From contig NC_134539.1 of NCBI RefSeq assembly GCF_050624435.1, positions 43,370,001 to 43,434,000 of the forward strand: DNA of 64,000 nt, read 5' to 3'. Position numbers and translations under genes: made by a program. The DNA comes from Tenrec ecaudatus. Its lineage: Eukaryota; Chordata; Mammalia; Afrosoricida; Tenrecidae. The notes under the pieces were generated by a model. It made no database searches, was not told the DNA's origin, and worked only from the letters and a program-made list of their open reading frames with translations. Positions 44,321-55,886 of this stretch are shown in pieces; positions within the stretch are counted from its first letter, which is position 1, and every line of letters begins with the position of its first letter.

Positions 44321-44691
44321 AAGTTGGGCTGTAGATTTGCAACTTAACATCATGACAAAGTAGACACTATTTAATTTTAAAACAAGAAAATCATGCCTTG
44401 GACATATATATCAAGGGGGGGGCGGACAAAACAAAACAAAAACAAAAAGCTCCCCCAAACTGAAAGTTGAGCCCTGGGTTAAACTGACAATTAGAAGTTG
44501 AATGAAGTTTCATCCAAAACATCTGAGTAAGAACACTCAGAAGATACAGGGGGAACGTAATACATACATGAATAAGCATAAAAACCAAAATAAAAATACA
44601 CATTCTAGAAGACAAAAAATGCTAACCGAGAAGGCCAGTTCAGTGGGCTGACTACTAATGAAAGGTATGGAGAAAATGCAGGCAATGGATT

Positions 44692-44880
44692 TGGCCAAGG
44701 GGCTCTTGTGGCAAAGGGGTTCAGATTCTAAGTGTAAAGTTCAAAGCTAAGCTCTACAGTCAGTTTGCCGGAGAAAGATACAGCAGTCTGCTTCTGTAAA
44801 GAGTTTGGGGATGTTCAATGATACCTTGTAGGGTCGTTCGTTGTAAGTCCAACTGGACTCAGGGCATGGGTTTGATTTTC
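44692..44880 (+). repeat. AfroSINE
   Basis: 'ggggctcttgtggcaaaggg', 'gttcaaagctaagctctaca', 'ctgcttctgtaaagagtttg', 'ccttgtagggtcgttcgttg', 'ccaactggactcagggcatg' in SINE order. Confidence 0.87.
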
Positions 44881-46820
44881 TTTTTGGTTTGTGAACAGTC
44901 CAGGCGAGTCTTCATGAGAATCATGTGGGGCTGGAAGGAGCTATGGAGCCAAGAGAGCTTTTCTGTTTTAGTATGATTGTTTTCATTTGGTTTTATTTTT
45001 GTATGTTTAAGTGAGCAGGCCTACATTTCCTATGTTTTGTGTTACTGACCACTCGCATAAATCAGAGCTATGTGAACTTTTATTGGCCCCTCATGTCTTG
45101 ACGTTTTCATTCCGAATGAATTTTGTTTCATGTCATTAAGTCATGACAGAGTACAGGCACACGTTGAATTCAGAGCCATTCTCTCTTCAGGTCATTTTGA
45201 CTCATCTCGGATTGTCTGGTTGGCTCTAGCAGTAAAAGAGACTGCCTTTGGAGTAAAGTTATTTGTGCTTCTCAGTTCTGTCAATGTTTGGTGGCCCAGA
45301 TGTCTTTTGAATTCTAATTCCTTCCTGGTTTATTTTACTTTATAAGGTTGTTCAGCTTGCTATCCCTTACTACTGGGAGCCAACGTTAGATTTTAGGGAC
45401 CAATAGTTAGCATGGAGGGACTGTCTTCCCTTGCATCTGATCTGTATTGAGATTGTTTTATAAAGCTGTGACTTCTTTTAAGAATTGTAACTAATTCTCA
45501 AGCAAGTTTTTGAGTTGAATGATTTTGCAATGTGCCAACTACTCCCAAGTCGGTGTTACCTACAATACCTCCCAGGTTGGTGTTACCTACAAAGACATCC
45601 CTAGGTTTACAAAATTACCATCCAGTCCAACCCAGCACCAATAAGCCAGCATGAGTTTGCCACTCATTTCTGTGGTTGCCCCTGAGGTACATCTTCCCAC
45701 CTTAACAATAGTATCAGTGGTCTCCTGGTGGTGTGTACCTGAAAATCAATTTTCACAGAAAGTAATCTCTAGTTTGGTCTTTTTTGGCCAAGCAGGGATT
45801 TTTGCCAGCTCTCTAGAAACAAAGAATCACATCGTTCCTTAAGCACGTTGTGAAAGGTCCGGTAGTTGCTCAGAGCATTTTGGGCGAACTTCGTAGGAGG
45901 ACTGCTTTTCTTCTAAACCTCTATAGGTCCCTGGAATATTCCCAGAATCTGCACAGCTTGAAGGGTTCCTCTGGTGTTTTTTCTTGGGGAAATGATCAAT
46001 GCCTTATTTCTTTGTATTCTAAATAAAATGATAAGTGACAAGTGCATACAGCTTCGATTATGCTATCATAGAGAGGCTTCATTTTTGTCCACCTAGAAGA
46101 GCTTCTTGCCTCTAAGGAGACTCTAATCATTTTACTGGGACATGAAGGAAGAAAGAAGAAACAGTGAACTTTAAATTCTTCTGGAATATATACTGCTTGC
46201 TGTTCCAAGAATTCTCCAGTAGAAATGCTCAGTATAAGAGCAGTTATAAAAGCAATCATGTCACTCACAGATATATACTTATGTACGATTACTATCCATT
46301 TATAACATCAGAATATCTGTCCTCTATTATGCTAGTCAGTAGTTGGACAATAAAATTTTTCCTCAAATATTCTTGATCTATCTATTGGGTGTCATAGAGG
46401 AGGCATTCTAATACAACACAGTAAAAAATGATAGCATATATGGAATGCCTTATAGGAACCTAGAATAAAAGGCTAATTAATTCTGACTAGGTAAGATCAG
46501 AAACACCACCTGAGATCATTTCCTACAGAAGGAAGGGCATTTGGGGCAGCCAGCCCTTTATGAACAAAGAAATGAAGATTTGAAAAGATGAAATAATCAT
46601 TTTCTAACAACAAAAATAGTAGCTGCATAAAGCTAGTCTTTCCACATCCCTACAAAAATCATTCAGCTCAATATGAAGATCAAACAAAACCATTCATAAT
46701 CTATGCATACAATATTCTGAAAGACTATAGACTCCAGTTTATGTGTGAGTAGAGGGTGATAGAATAATACTTCACTCAATGGCATCAATAAAGTAATCCC
46801 TGACATTTGTGATGATGTTA
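44881..46820. other. No recognised feature
   Basis: About 1.9 kb without a repeat I can name, one of the longest such stretches here. A short direct duplication (GGTGTTACCTACAA, twice) lies at 45545-45595. No exon with splice signals is seen. Confidence 0.4.
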
Positions 46821-46824
46821 GCAT

Positions 46825-47205
46825 GAAGGTTGATATTCAGCTGATTTTAAAACAGGGGATTAACCTGAATTATCAAGGTGGACCCAATAGGGGACCAGGG
46901 AAGTTGAAGAAGGGAGCAGAAGCTATGGAAGCAGAGTGATGGAGGATCAGTAGAGTCAGACCTACCTTGCGGAATTCGAAGGTGGAGGTGGGTGATCATG
47001 AGCCAAAGCACACAGGTGACTGCTGGAAGCTGGAAAAGATAAGGGAGAAAACTTTCCTTATAGCCTCTGGGATGAACCTGTATTTCTGACATCTTGATTT
47101 TAACCCACTGAGATCTGGTTTGGACTTCTGCCCTCTGGATCTGCAAGATAAGAAATATGTCTTGTGTTAAGTCTCTGTGATAAATTGCCACGACAGCACA
47201 ATAAA
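46825..47205 (+). repeat. MLT1-type MaLR LTR
   Basis: 'aattatcaaggtggacccaa', 'agcagaagctatggaagcag', 'catgagccaaagcacacagg', 'tgctggaagctggaaaagat', 'gacatcttgattttaaccca', 'ctgagatctggtttggactt', 'gataaattgcc': the MLT1 order in sense with a recognisable second half. Confidence 0.88.
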
Positions 47206-47229
47206 ACCAAAACACAGAGTTATGGCTTT

Positions 47230-47372
47230 GACCTACGGTTCTCAATCTTGGAATACATTAAAATCACCTGGGGAGATTTTGCAAATAGCTATGCCCAGAT
47301 CACATGCAAGACCAATCAAATGAGAAGCTCTGGGGGTGCGATCCAACAATCAGAATTTCACAATAGGTTTGG
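47230..47372 (+). repeat. MER5-type hAT MITE fragment
   Basis: 'tacggttctcaatcttggaa', 'attaaaatcacctggggaga' and 'ggtgcgatccaacaatcaga' follow MER5A, an ancient Charlie-group hAT MITE. This is unrelated in age to SPIN, although both begin with a CAGTGGTTCTCAA-like end. Confidence 0.78.
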
Positions 47373-47654
47373 ATAGCCAGTCCATATTCTGAAAACAGAG
47401 TAGATTTATACACCATACCAAAAAATGTAATTAGATAACATAACAAAATGGAAATGAATATCACATCCCTGAAGTAAAACCAACATTCCAAGGATGGAAA
47501 TAGTAGATTGACTCACAAAGTGAAGATAGCAACACTTCACTGTATGAACTAAAGTATTTGTTCAAGGTTAAACAAAAACTCTAAAAGGTGAAAATATAAC
47601 AATGAGAACATATTCCCCACTACTATTTAACATCTTTATTATAGAAAGACTTAA

Positions 47655-48179
47655 TGTGTTAGTATGGGTTGACTAGAGAGAAACAAATTCATAGACACTC
47701 ATATGTGTACAAGAAAGAGCTTTCTATAAAAGGGTAATTGTATATTAAGAAAACATCTCAGCCCAGTCCAGATCAACTCCATAAGTCTGATATTAGCCAA
47801 TATGTTTGATACCAGTCTGTAAATTCCTCTTCCAACTCAAGCAAAACATGCAATGATGCCTGAGTGCAGGAAGATCAGATGCTAGTGGGTGGAAAGTCTT
47901 GTGGATCCAGTGGCAGTGGACACATCTTAGCACTGGCATGGGTCTCCACGTGGCTCCTCCAGCTCCAAGGCTCTGGCTGCCATCAGCATAGCTCCGTGCG
48001 ACTTGTTAACAGGAATGTCTTGCAGGGAGAGAGTGTTTTTGGACGCCAGTGAGCTATTTGTCTCCTTCATGCCTCCAAATGAGGTCATTAAGCTGTGACC
48101 TGATTGACAGGCTAGACTCTACCCCTTCACTCTTAATACTCTCAACTTGACATCAAAATATGTACCGTTAACTACCACA
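47655..48179 (-). mobile_element. Solo ERVL-type LTR, family A
   Basis: Plus strand runs TGTGTTAGTATGGGTTGACT to CCGTTAACTACCACA, the reverse complement of the 3958-4462 unit; shared blocks include 'cttgtggatccagtggcagt', 'tgaggtcattaagctgtgac', 'ctctcaacttgacatcaaaa'. Flanks CTTAA and TCTAA are a weak 5-bp duplication. Confidence 0.85.
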
Positions 48180-48640
48180 TCTAATAAAAGTTGGCAAAAA
48201 CATTTGAAGACCCTGAAAAGAAAGGTATATGCGATACTGTGGGAACTGGTTGACCAGTCTGGTTTATGGAAACTTGTATTTTTATAAGATTAGCAATAGT
48301 TTGGAAAAGGTAATGCACCGCTTGGGATTGCAGTCAAGTTTTCACTTATGATAGTGGTGTGATAGGCGATTGTAAACTAACAAACAAAAGATTTAGATGG
48401 ATACAAATGCTTTAGAAAGCAATATGGCAAATACGACTGACTGCTTATAAAATATTCTGATATTTTAAACTTGGAATATTGTTTGTCTGAATTTAATCCC
48501 GAGGGGGAAAAACATGGTAACAGGAAAATGGAGATACTCATTACAGTGTCTTATGCCAGGAGTAGTTTTCAAACCAAAATCCAAGTATGCAATTACAGAG
48601 ATATCGTTATGAAATTATGAAGACTCTTTCCAATGCCAAG
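48180..48640. other. No recognised feature
   Basis: AT-rich. Confidence 0.4.
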
Positions 48641-48642
48641 GG

Positions 48643-48808
48643 TGCCTTGGTGGCACTCGTTAGACACTTGACTGCTAGCCAAGAGATTGGCAGTTCGAAC
48701 CCACCCAGTAGTTCCACAGGTGAAGGAACCCCTTTGGCGTAGTTCTACATTGCCATGTGGCATCAACATACATCAGAATTGACTGGATGTTGCACAACAA
48801 CAAAACAA
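48643..48808 (+). repeat. AfroSINE with CAA-rich tail
   Basis: 'aagggtgccttggtggcact', 'gactgctagccaagagattg', 'gcagttcgaacccacccagt' give a well-kept tRNA-like head with a good B box (GGCAGTTCGAACCC). The 3' end is 'gactggatgttgcacaacaa' then CAA/ACA repeats, like the RTE LINE tail, which supports mobilisation by RTE machinery. Confidence 0.92.
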
Positions 48809-49119
48809 CAAGTAGAAAGATAAAAAGACATATGGTGGCATACTAAATATATAACATTACATAAAATAACAAAAATGTGAGACATTTGGGAAGTAAACTT
48901 TGTTGGAACAAGTTTGTCTAAAAGAAAACAAAATGATTAGTTTTAATGAAAATAAGAGAGTTTGTGGAGTATTTATAATATCTACTTTTAAATTCTGAGA
49001 ATGCTCATTTCGCAATAGCTAACTATCAATCCAGCATTCTCCCTGTGGGATCCCTGGTTTAGCTCTATCCCTATTAAAGAAAGTGGCTTATGGTATTTTA
49101 CTGGTACGCTCATCCAGGT

Positions 49120-49240
49120 CATTCATTGAAATATAAGCTTCCTGAAGGCAGCAATCTTGTTTTATTCATCTTTCATTTCTTATACTAATGTAACTTATAG
49201 TCACAAGAAGTTCCCACTTACTGGTCAATGAATGAATGAT
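49120..49240 (+). repeat. L2 3' end
   Basis: 'atataagcttcctgaaggca', 'gcaatcttgttttattcatc' and 'tggtcaatgaatgaatgatt' follow the L2 ending. Confidence 0.7.
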
Positions 49241-50255
49241 TGCAATAATAGTTAATAGTGTATTGAGGCCTGGTGTAAACAAAAGAATCTTCATAAAATG
49301 AAACAAGAATAATGTCTACAATGTCCCATCAGCAGTCTGCTTTCTGGTGTGGAACTTTAACACATTTGTGTGGGTGTGCATTCTATTGTATGTATTGTTG
49401 TGTCTATGTGTGTGGCAGGGTTTATTGGCGATGACTAGAACTGTAAAAGAGATGTAAGGAAAATTAGAAGTGAATATGACAGACCATTTGAATGGCTTTT
49501 GTTTGGCTTGTCAACTTTCATAGTGCAGCGCTACCAGTTCTCCTAACCACTCATTCGGCATCTAAAACAAATGGGTCTTTATTCCATCAGCAACACAGAA
49601 GACTCTGTCTGCGACTCTGAGTCAGGAGCATGACCTCAATCACGTCAGGCTGTGAGATGTGGTAACTGGGGGAAATAGGTTAAAGGGACACACTCTCACT
49701 ATACTTGCTCTCAAATTAGACCCTCCAGAATGCGATGTTCTTGGACTATGTTGGCTTAGGAACTTGCCAAGAAGGTTTGACTGAAGTTTACTTATGATGA
49801 CTCCCTCCTTTTTATGAAGAATGGAATACTTTTGTTTCTGGATTTAGAAATATTGTTATTCAGAAAAGTTGGGGAGGGGGAAAAAGGAAAGGAAAACAGT
49901 AGCTCCAAACACACTTGCTCTAGAACTCTAAGCAAATGCGTCCAGGACCCCTGCCCATGATTTGATCCTATGCACCCCAGTGCCTGGTCTGATGACAGGC
50001 ATATAAGTGGCACTCCATATTGTTAGATCAATGAATAACCCACATTTTTAAAGTTGATTATCTCTCATTTAAAATCTCATATGAGAAAGTTTACCATATT
50101 TGAATTTAAACTATTTTTTTTCCAGATATTAGAATTTAGGGCAATTAATTTCCCCTCTACCTCCTTTATGCTCTCCTCTTTCTTTTCTCTCCCTGTGCCC
50201 TCATCCTCCTTCTTGATATCCTTTTTGTCCTCTTTTTGATGAGTTAATTACTAGG
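49241..50255. other. Unassigned; possible L2 trace
   Basis: 49970-50040 ('cagtgcctggtctgatgaca') recalls an L2/MIR-type 3' end. The rest is unassigned. Confidence 0.35.
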
Positions 50256-50257
50256 AA

Positions 50258-52220
50258 TTTTTATGCCATGATAGAAACTCTCCACTACTTGTCTGTCAGT
50301 TTGTTGTGGGTGTTTATTTTGCTGTGATGCCTCAGGTGGAATTTGATAAAATATTCACTCCAGATGCATTGATTATTATTGGTGATTGGAATGCACAAGT
50401 TCAAAACAAAGAGGAAGGAATGGTAGTTGGAAAATACGGATGTGGTGACAGAAATAAAGCTCTAGATCTTGTGATAGAATTTTGCAAGGCCAATGACTTG
50501 TTCATAGAAAATACATTTTTCAACAACACAAAGGACAACTACACACATGGAATTCTCCAGTTGAAATGCACTGGAGTCAAATTGACTATTTCTATGGGAA
50601 GAGATGATGGAGAAATTCAATATTAGCCACTCCAGGCCAGGGACTGACTGTGGAACAGACCATAAATTGCTCATATGTGAGATCAGAATAAGTTGAAGAA
50701 AATTAAAACAAATCCACGGGAGCCAAAATATGACACCGAGTCTGTCCCACCCAAGAACATTTCAAGAACAGATTTGACACATTGAACATTAATGACATAA
50801 GAACTGATGAGTTATGGGAGGGCATCAAGAACATCATTTATGAAGGAAGCAAAGACCATTAAAAAAGCAGAAAATAAAGAAAATATCAAAGTGGATGTCA
50901 TAAGAGACTCTCAAGCTTACTTTTAATCATAGAGTAGCTAAAGTAAATAGAATTAATGATGAAGTCAAACAGCTGAATAAAAAACTTCAAAGGCCAGCTG
51001 AAGAAGACAAAGCGAAATAAGGAACAAAAAATTTGCAAAGACCTAGAATTAGAAAGCCAAAAGGGAAGAGCACACTCAGCATATATTAAACTGAAAGAAA
51101 TCAAGAAAATATCCAATCCTTACATTGAAAGATTCTATGGTCAAAAATTGAATGATACAGGAAGCATCAAAAGATGGTAAGAATACACAGAGACACTGTA
51201 CCAAAAAGAACTGTGACCATTACACCGTAATAAGAGGTAGCTTATGAGCAGGAGCCAAAGGTGCTGAAGAAAGTTCAAGGGGCACTGAGAGTATCGGATA
51301 AGAGCATGGCTTCAGGGATTGAAGGAATACCAATAGAAATGTTTCAACAAGCTGATGAAGCACTGAAAAGTACTCACTTGTTTATGCCAAGAACTTTGGA
51401 AGACAGCTACTTTGCCAACTGACTGGATGCATATTTGTACACTGTCAAAAAAAAAGGTGACCCCAAAAAATGGTCAAACTATAGAACAATATAATTGATA
51501 TTACATGCATGTCAAATATTGTTTGACATCATCCAACAATAGTTGTACTGATATATTGACAGAGAGCTGCCAGAGGTCCAGGTCAGATTCAGAAAAGAAT
51601 GTGGAAAAAAGGATATCATTGCTGATGTCAGATAGATTTTGACTGAAAGCAGAGATATGTGTTTTGACTATGTAAAGGCATTCAACTGTGTGGATCATAA
51701 CAAACTATGGATAACTTTGAGAAGAATTCTCATTCCAGACACTTCATTGTGTTCCTGTGAACCTTATAGATGGAACTAGAGGCAGTTTTGTGACTAGAAC
51801 GAGGGCATACTTCATGATTTAAAATCAGTAAAGATGTATGTCAGAGTTGTATCCTCTCAGGATACTTAGTCCATCTGTGTGCTGAGAAAATCATCAGAGA
51901 AGCTGGATTATTTGAAGAAGAATGTGGCACTCGGATTGGCGGAAGGCTTATTAACAACCTGAGCTACGAGGATGACATAACATTGCTTGCTGAAAGTGAG
52001 GAGGACTTAAGACATTTGGTGATGAAGATTAAGGATCACAGCTTTCAGGATTGATTACAACGTAGTGTAAAGAAGACCAAAATCCTCACAATGGACCAAT
52101 AGATATCATGATAAATGGAGGAAAGATTGAAGTCGTCAAGGATTTTGCTTTGCTTGGATCCACAATCAATGCTCACGGAAGCAGCAGTCAAGATATCAAA
52201 AACTGTTGCGTTAAGTAATA
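50258..52220 (+). pseudogene. RTE/BovB-type LINE, part 1
   Basis: 5' region piece 'acttgtctgtcagtttgttg' at 50287-50330 is fused to mid-endonuclease, so about 900 bp are deleted. The frame 50306-50626 encodes the APE endonuclease end with IIIGDWNAQV and GKYGCGDRNKALD. Then 'ggaacagaccataaattgct', 'gaaggattgaaggaatacca'-like blocks, 'gcattcaactgtgtggatca' and an RT block reading SYEDDITLLAESEED, where YADD is YEDD (second Asp pair kept). Stops and frameshifts abolish function. The element is interrupted at about 52220 by an ERVL fragment and resumes at 54513. Confidence 0.93.
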
Positions 52221-52223
52221 CTG

Positions 52224-53200
52224 TATACTGATTCATGGGCTGTGGTTAATGGCTTGGCTGGATGGTCAGGGAATTGGAAGGACCATGATTGGATAATTGG
52301 TGACAAGGAGGTGTGGGGAAGAGGTATGTGGATGGACCTCTCTGAATGGGCCAAGAAAGTAAAGTTAATTGTATCTCACATGAACGCTCACCAAAGGATT
52401 ACCTCTGAAGAGGAAGACTTTAATAATCAAGTGGATAAGATGACACGTGCTGTGGAGACTGGTCCTCCTCTTTCCTCTGCCACTCCTGTCATAGCCCAAT
52501 GGGCACATGAACAAAGTGGACATGGTGGCAGGGATGGAGGTTATGCATGGGCACAGCAACATGGACTTCCACTCACCAAGGCTGACTTGGCCACTCCCAC
52601 TGCTGAGTACCCCATTTGCCAGCAACAGAAACCAACCTTAAGTCCAAGATATGGGACTATTCCTTGGGGAGATCATCCAGCAACTTGGTGGCAGTTTGGT
52701 TACATAGGACCACATGGAGGGGACAGCGTTTTGTTCTTACTGGAATTGATACCTACTCTGGATATGGATTTGCCTTCCCTGCATGCAATGCTTCTGCCAA
52801 AACTACTATTCTTGAATTTACAGAATGCCTCATCTATTGGCATGGTATTCCACATAGCATTGCTTAAGATTAAGGAGCTCACTTCACAGCAAATGCAGTG
52901 CGGCAATGGGCCCATTCCCATGGAATCCAGTAGCCGTATCATGTTCCTCATCATCCTGAAGCTGCTGGCTTGATAGAATGATGGAACGGGCTCCTAAAGA
53001 CACAATTACAGTGCCAACTAGGTGGCAACAACTTGTGGGGCTGGGGCAATGTTCTCCAGGAAGCTGTATATGCTCTAAACCAGTAGCCAATATATGGTGC
53101 TTTGTCTCCAATAGCCAGAATTCATGGATCCAGGAACCAAGTGGTGGAAGCTGGAGTGGCACCCCTCACTATTACTCCTAGTGATCCCCTTGCAGCATTT
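52224..53200 (+). pseudogene. pol: ERVL pol remnant: RNase H end and integrase
   Basis: Starts in RNase H (YTDSWAV, the last catalytic-type Asp region), then an N-terminal integrase zinc-binding motif beginning HEQSGHGG and ending EYPICQQQ, where the first Cys of the CxxC pair is Tyr (codon at 52608). A frameshift near 52715 moves the reading into a second frame containing the core start TGIDTYSGYG. The second core Asp is kept between two in-frame stops (about 52866-52875) and the Glu lies in EAAGLIE followed by a stop. Further frames continue to about 53200. Family role: integration of proviral DNA. Non-functional here. Confidence 0.9.
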
Positions 53201-53204
53201 TTGC

Positions 53205-53510
53205 TTCCTGTCCCAGTAACCCTGTGTTTCTTAGGCCTGGAGGTCCTGGTCCCAAAGGAAAGAACTCTCCCATCTGGAAACACAGCACGGATTCCACTGA
53301 ACTGGCAGCTGAGAATTCTCCTGGCCATTTTGGGCTTCTCATGCCTTTGGATCAACAGGTCAGGAAGGTGTCACTGTACTATGTGGTGTGATTGATCCTG
53401 ATTACCAAGGAGAAATTGGACTGGTGTTACATCATGGAGGTAAAGAAGAGTATGTCTGGAATCCAGGAGATCCCATAGGCTGACTCTTAGTGCTACCATG
53501 CCCTGTGATT
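53205..53510 (+). pseudogene. ERVL dUTPase-like domain remnant
   Basis: Downstream of integrase, across frameshifts, short blocks of a trimeric dUTPase can be read: an LEVLVPK block near 53240, a Pro-Leu-Asn-Trp block near 53295, and the conserved motif 3 region GVIDPDYQGEIG at 53385-53420 (the tyrosine of this motif stacks on the uracil ring in the family). In ERVL, a dUTPase is encoded after integrase; the enzyme hydrolyses dUTP and limits uracil in viral DNA. Frame changes make the copy dead. Confidence 0.85.
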
Positions 53511-53942
53511 AAAGTAAATGGTAAATTACAGCAACCCAATCCTGGTAGGACTTATAATGACCCAGACCCCTCAGGAATGATGGTCTGGGTCACCCCACCA
53601 GGCAAAAAAAACCACAGCCAGCTGAGGTGCTTGCTGAGGGCAAAGGTAATACAGAATGGGTAGTAGAAGAAGGCAGTTCTACCTTTCAGCTATGACCACC
53701 TGATCAATTGCAAAAGTGAGGTTTGTAATTGTCAGTGTATTTTCTTTTTATTTGCTTATTGCATATCTTTCGTTTGCTCAGGTATGATATATCAGATATA
53801 ATTAGACTTAGTGTGTTTTCAATTATATGTATGATAGATGATTGATGAAAAATATAAGTGTGATTTCATCAATGTCCAGAAATTATTTAATTATATATGG
53901 CTAACGAATTGTGTACAGGTGCCAGGTTGGCAAGGGGTAGAT

Positions 53943-54512
53943 TGAGGTAATTAGTTTATTGTGCCAGCCTGGCTGATAAACACATGTGTGATTAATTGAA
54001 GGGCGGAGAGATGAATGGCTCCTAGAGCCTCGCCTTTCTTGTCTCTCACTCTTTGATCATCAGACCAGTGTGCGGCTGCCTTGCTTGTTCTGTGTCTCAG
54101 TTTGCAAGCTACACTACCTGTGGGACACCTAACCTGTGGACTGTGTTGCTGTGATTTGAGGTTTCTTCAAGACCTGCTTTGCCACACAATTGGAATTTAT
54201 ATCTCTTGAGCTGGGGACTGACTGTTGGTGATCTGACTGTTGGTTACCTGGCTGACTGTTGGTGACCTGCTTTGCTGTTTGCTGCCTGTGCCCAGATAGC
54301 CTAACTTGCTCTACAGAGGACTACCTGGCAGCCCTAAAGACTTGAAGGACTATCTGTGTCTCACACCTCTCTCATGGGAGTGAGTTGCACTGAGTCAGTT
54401 GTACTGCTTTATAATTTAATTATTCATTTCTTGTGTTATATATCTATCTATATAAATATATATATAATTATTAGAAATCTGGTTTTGTCTCTCTAGAAAA
54501 CCCTGTTTAACA
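53943..54512 (+). repeat. ERVL 3' LTR, family B
   Basis: A 570-bp LTR from TGAGGTAATTAGTTTATTGTG to CTAGAAAACCCTGTTTAACA, homologous to the solo LTR at 39778-40410. A TATA-like and poly(A)-signal assignment is not clear. This copy has an internal repeat of 'gactgttggtgacctg'-type units at 54221-54270 that the other copy lacks. Confidence 0.93.
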
Positions 54513-55010
54513 TAGCTGCACAAGACCTCATTAAAATATTGAAAAAGCAAGTATGCTACTTTTAGAACTACAGTATGTACGACCCAAGACTTGGTATTTT
54601 CAATGGCCTCATGTACATGTGAAAGTTGGACATTGAATAAAGAAGAATTAAGAGGAATTGATGCATTTGAATTATGGTGTTAGAGAAAAATATTGTGTAA
54701 ATGCACTGCTAAAAGGGCAAACTGATCTATCTTGGAAGAGCTTGGTAATGCCTGAGTGCTCCTGAGAGGCAATTATTCCGAGACCTTGTCTTAAATACTT
54801 TGGAGATGTTTTCAGGATAGACCAGTCCCTGGAGAAGGACATCATGTTAGGTAAGCAGAGGAAAGTCCTCAAAGAGATGGATCGATGCTGTGGCTGCTAC
54901 AATAGGCTCCACCATAGGCACAATCGTGAGGACGGCACAGGACCATGGAGTGCTCAGGGTCACTACGACTTGGAGTGGACTCAATGGCACCTAAAAACAA
55001 CAACATAGGC
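54513..55010 (+). pseudogene. RTE/BovB-type LINE, part 2 and 3' tail
   Basis: Continues the element of 50258-52220: 'gctgcacaagacctcattaa', 'gacccaagacttggtatttt', 'ttgaataaagaagaattaag', 'cttggaagagcttggtaatg', 'agaccagtccctggagaagg', 'acatcatgttaggtaagcag', 'gaggacggcacaggaccatg' and the tail 'ctcaatggcacctaaaaaca' with CAA units. The tail is the family's usual end. Confidence 0.93.
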
Positions 55011-55345
55011 ACTGTAATAGCCATTTTTATCCTCATATGGTATTTTTATTTTTGAGGGTCCTGCTTGAGACCACCACCTCAGCCTTGGCGTCAGACAGAT
55101 ATGGTTTGTAGCCTTGTCCCTCTACCTAGCCTGAGTCTGTTTCCTCATTTGGAACATAGTTCTAAGGCTCTCCTTTCCCCGTTCACCACGAAGACGGAAT
55201 AATCTAAGGGCTGTGCAACACGTGTCATTAGTAAGCAAAATCCTCGTTCCCATCTTCCTTTATTGCAGTTACCTCAAGTCATTTTGGGGAGAGAAAATGG
55301 GTGGGATTCAAAAATGTCCTAAGTAATGGAATGTCATAAGAACTG
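55011..55345. other. No recognised feature
   Basis: MIR-like words occur near 55085-55160 ('tcagacagatatggtttgta', 'tgagtctgtttcctcatttg') and may be a worn MIR. Nothing else is recognised. Confidence 0.4.
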
Positions 55346-55349
55346 CAAG

Positions 55350-55614
55350 AGCCTCCTCCCTGGGGGATAGACACCAGAAAAGTGGGTGAAGGGAGACATC
55401 GGACAATGTCAGATATGACAAAATAATAATTGATAAATTATCAAAGGTTCATGAGGGAGGGGGACAATGAGGAGTTGATATTAAGGGCTTACGTGGAGAG
55501 CAAATGTTTTGAGAATGATGAGGGTAACGAATATACAAATGTGCTTGACACAATTAATGTAAGTATGGATTGTGATAAGAGTTGTATAAGCCCCCAATAA
55601 AATGATTAAAAAAA
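55350..55614 (+). mobile_element. Lineage L1-like 3' end
   Basis: 'gcctcctccctgggggatag', 'aaagtgggtgaagggagaca', 'gaggagttgatattaagggc', GAGCAAATGTTTTGAGAATG, and the terminus CCCCCAATAAAATGATT with an A-tail. Strongly 5'-truncated. No target duplication is clear. Confidence 0.93.
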
Positions 55615-55849
55615 TACAATTCCCAAGGGAACAAAAGTCCTAAATGCCTACTTGTTGAGAGTTCTCAGTGAGCATTGGCCTGTATCAGACCACCTGTTAC
55701 AGACGTGTTGTAGGTGTGGAAATAGAGGAAATGATCGGAAACATGTTACTTTCCCTCCAAGCACTTCCAGGCTTGCAGGGAGACAATGAGGTGAGTTTTA
55801 ATCCAGTGAAATAAGATACTCTGTTCTAAAAAAACAGTATCATAAGAAA

Positions 55850-55851
<2 letters not shown>

Positions 55852-55884
<33 letters not shown>
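55852..55884. repeat. (GT)n microsatellite
   Basis: About 16 perfect GT units. Confidence 0.97.

Positions 55885-55886
<2 letters not shown>

Larger units (their letters stand above)
52221..54512 (+). mobile_element. 5'-truncated ERVL provirus nested in RTE
   Basis: A 2.3-kb retroviral fragment: RNase H end, integrase, dUTPase-like domain, purine-rich tract (AAGGGGTAGA near 53931-53941) and a complete 3' LTR ending CA at 54512 exactly against RTE sequence. The order pol then dUTPase after integrase, without env, is typical of the ERVL class. The 5' LTR, gag, protease and RT are missing, with the left edge abutting RTE at about 52220. The RTE sequence appears almost continuous across the insertion. 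Confidence 0.9.

Noticed and set aside
47230..47372. A third SPIN copy suggested by 'ggttctcaat'
   Set aside because: Interior follows the ancient MER5 MITE, not SPIN.
48643..48715. tRNA-like sequence with a good B box as a tRNA gene
   Set aside because: It is the head of an AfroSINE; no cloverleaf acceptor pairing was seen.
52242..52973. 243-codon ORF as an intact gene
   Set aside because: Only its first part is in the ERVL pol frame; after a frameshift near 52715 the frame is out of register, so it is a pseudogene.
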